Shown here piece after piece: positions 62,263-64,000 of a stretch of 64,000 nt of DNA. A program made the position numbers and the translations under genes. Position 1 is the first letter of the stretch. The number at the start of each line of letters is the position of its first letter. This stretch comes from Streptomyces sp. A2-16 (lineage in GTDB: Bacteria; Actinomycetota; Actinomycetes; Streptomycetales; Streptomycetaceae), in the NCBI RefSeq assembly GCF_018128905.1, contig NZ_CP063808.1:1984001-2048000 (forward strand), read 5' to 3'. The notes below the pieces were generated by a model that did no database searches, had not been told where the DNA came from, and was given only the letters and a program-made list of their open reading frames with translations.

Positions 62263-63593
62263 CAGCGGGTACCTCCCAGCGGCAGGGTGGCCAGGACTCC
62301 GGGCAGTTGTTCACGGTCGAGCCGTACGAGACCGACCTTGAAAGCGGACGCCGCCCGCTCCAAGTGCTCGGCGGCCTCGCCCAGTTCGTTCTCACCGCGG
62401 CCGGTCAGACGCACGTGCCCGGACAGGGCCAGGACCTTGCCGCGCCGCCTGCTGATGGTGAGCGAGAAGGTGCTCGCGAGCGTGGGCGCGGAGGTCAGCG
62501 CACCGACCAGCCGCGGGAACGCCGGTCCGCCGCCGCCGAACTGCGGCCACTTGGAGACCCAGTACGTGGTGTGCAGCCGGTCGTCGCAGCGCCAGGTGCG
62601 GGTGGTCTCGGCCGTACGGCGGCCCGAGCGGCTGCCGTCCATCGCGGCACCGCCGGTGGTGGCCATCGGGTTGACACAGCTGGAGGTCGCGATGGCCCCG
62701 CAGATGTCCGACTCGCTCAGCACCTTGGCCTGCATGCCGGCCCCCATGAGCCGGCTGGCCAGCTGGTCGGCGACGCGCAGCAGCGCACGCCGGGCACCCT
62801 GCATGCCGCCGCCGCGGGCCTCCACGGCCTCCGGGCACAGCTCCGGGTCGAGCTTGAGCGCGACCCAGGTGATACGCAGCCCGGGCGTCATGCTCTGGGC
62901 CTGCAGCGGACCGTAGGAGCGCACGGCCATGGCCTGCGGGGGCAGGTGCGGGGCGGGCGCGGGCTGGGTGTGCTGGACGATCTGGACCGAGGCGAGCCGG
63001 ATGTCGTCCACCTCGAGCAGGCCCTGCAGCAGATCCAGAGGGATGTCGCCGGTGCCGTACGAAGGACGCAGGGGGGTGTCGGCCGCCTGCACCTGGACCA
63101 GCGCGGTGAGGAAGGTGCCGTCGCCGAGCATGCCGATCTCGCGCTGCTCGCGGTCCTGGAAGCTGTAGGTGCGCAGTGCCGGGTCGCACTCGACGGCCGG
63201 GGCGAAGCCGGGGTCGGTGCCGGGCGGGACGGGTTCGGCGTTGCGCTTGCGGCGGTCCCGGAGGGCGCGGGCGGTGCTGAACCACTCGGGCAGCGGGCGG
63301 CCGCGCCGGCGCAGCAGTCCGGCGAGGACCAGCGGGACGGCCAGCACGATGCCGACGGTGAGACCGATGGGGCGCAGCAGCCAGCCGATCAGCAGGACCG
63401 CGGCGGCCAGTTCGAAGCCGACCAGCTGCTGGACCCGGATGGGGCCGATGCTGCCGGGGCGCCGGGCGAGCGACGGCGAGGCCGGACTGCGGGGCGTGGA
63501 CGGCTGTGCCGGTTCCGGCCCCGGTCCTGGCCCCTGGTTCTCCTGGGTACGACGGCTGCCGTTACGGCGCCGGGACCTGGTCGCAGTGCTCAT
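62262..63593 (-). CDS. eccE: Type VII secretion protein EccE
   Basis: A 443-residue membrane component of the ESX translocon. The N-terminal 45 residues are Arg/Pro-rich. Two adjacent hydrophobic segments (about 58-95, VLLIGWLLRPIGLTVGIVLA) are followed by a large soluble domain including RTYSFQDREQREIGMLGDG and ADQLASRLMGAGMQAKVLSE, as in actinobacterial EccE. The ATG at 63593 starts the usual basic N-terminus; an upstream in-frame ATG at 63650 has no ribosome-binding site. It is divergent from eccB across 195 bp. Confidence 0.85.
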   Translation of the reverse strand: MSTATRSRRRNGSRRTQENQGPGPGPEPAQPSTPRSPASPSLARRPGSIGPIRVQQLVGFELAAAVLLIGWLLRPIGLTVGIVLAVPLVLAGLLRRRGRPLPEWFSTARALRDRRKRNAEPVPPGTDPGFAPAVECDPALRTYSFQDREQREIGMLGDGTFLTALVQVQAADTPLRPSYGTGDIPLDLLQGLLEVDDIRLASVQIVQHTQPAPAPHLPPQAMAVRSYGPLQAQSMTPGLRITWVALKLDPELCPEAVEARGGGMQGARRALLRVADQLASRLMGAGMQAKVLSESDICGAIATSSCVNPMATTGGAAMDGSRSGRRTAETTRTWRCDDRLHTTYWVSKWPQFGGGGPAFPRLVGALTSAPTLASTFSLTISRRRGKVLALSGHVRLTGRGENELGEAAEHLERAASAFKVGLVRLDREQLPGVLATLPLGGTR

Positions 63594-63788
63594 CCCCCGG
63601 TACAACCCCTTTGCATTGTCTGGCCGCGACTCGAGCTGGCGGCGGATCACCGTACCCCGTACCGTACGGTGCGATCGTCACACGGCATAGTAGAGGCCCC
63701 TGCAGGAGCAAACGCCACGGAGTACCGGGCGGCCCTGGGGAGTTCCGCATTCGGCAGCAAAGCGAAATAACGGGGAGTTGACCCATCG
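63594..63788. promoter_or_regulatory. Divergent eccE / eccB control region
   Basis: 195 bp without a gene. It holds a CCGTACGG palindrome (in CCGTACCGTACGG near 63657), a CATAGTAG -10-like element near 63684, and GGGGAG 11 bp before the eccB start. No operator is recognised with confidence. Confidence 0.45.
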
Positions 63789-64000
63789 ATGGCGACACGT
63801 CGGGATGAGCTGAACGCTTACTCCTTCGCGCGCAGGCGCACGGTGGCGGCGTTTCTTCAGCCGTCGCCGCACGGTTCGGAAGAGGCGGCACCGCGCCCCC
63901 TGAAGACCGTCCTGCCGAGTCTCGGTGTGGCCACACTGGTGCTCATCGGATTCGGTGCCTGGGGCATGCTCAGCCCGACCGCGCCCAAGGGCTGGGACAG
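63789..64000 (+). CDS. eccB: Type VII secretion protein EccB (3' truncated by window edge)
   Basis: The first 70 residues are in the window: MATRRDELNAYSFARRRTVA, a short basic stretch, then a single membrane helix (LGVATLVLIGFGAWGML) followed by SPTAPKGWD. This start-helix-loop arrangement, including the TRxELxAYxFxxRR pattern, is typical of EccB, the ESX component with a large extracellular domain. The rest, and the expected eccC, eccD, esxA/B and mycP genes, should lie beyond 64000. Confidence 0.85.
   Translation, partial: MATRRDELNAYSFARRRTVAAFLQPSPHGSEEAAPRPLKTVLPSLGVATLVLIGFGAWGMLSPTAPKGWD

Overview
The window is very GC-rich and is almost certainly a Streptomyces chromosome. Third codon positions are nearly all G or C, GTG starts are common, several genes look leaderless, and neighbouring genes often share an ATGA or GTGA junction. 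The order dxr-rseP-ispG, proS, rimP-nusA-ylxR-infB-ylxP-rbfA-truB, ribF, then a type VII secretion (ESX) locus is the familiar Streptomyces core arrangement. I saw no rRNA, tRNA or CRISPR array.

Layout. 1-12.9 kb: polyamine import and GABA-type catabolism. It holds potABC, a FAD-dependent amine oxidase, a GABA aminotransferase, a PucR-type regulator and an aldehyde dehydrogenase. An uncharacterised small protein, a PAP2 phosphatase and a membrane P-loop protein are interspersed. 13-31.2 kb: a xyloglucan-type utilisation locus. It has a GH3 beta-glucosidase, an oligosaccharide ABC importer (lipoprotein plus two permeases), secreted GH74 and GH12 endo-enzymes, non-secreted GH42 beta-galactosidase, GH95 fucosidase-family and GH31 alpha-xylosidase enzymes, and a LacI repressor. 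Four copies of a palindrome centred on GAAGCGCTTC lie in the control regions and tie the divergent units together. The endo-enzymes would cut the polymer outside, the transporter would import decorated oligosaccharides, and the exo-enzymes would strip fucose, galactose, xylose and glucose inside.

31.5-43 kb: a large acyl-CoA dehydrogenase, the MEP isoprenoid genes dxr and ispG with the site-2 protease rseP between them, two GNAT proteins and proS. A 2.1-kb element carrying only a serine integrase sits exactly at the 3' end of rseP. It supplies a synonymously recoded copy of the last rseP codons, and the original end remains on the far side. The integrase also ends in a domain resembling the N-terminus of IS5-type transposases.

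43-57.6 kb: a degenerate APH-like protein, a ferritin-like protein with a lipoprotein, and the transcription/translation cluster from rimP to truB. Then comes a 1335-residue protein joining a trypsin-like fold without its catalytic Ser to a P-loop NTPase, followed by ribF. 57.6-64 kb: the left part of an ESX locus. It has a proline-rich MinD/ParA-like ATPase, a DUF397-like protein, an unknown protein overlapping eccE, eccE itself, and divergently the start of eccB, which is cut by the window edge.
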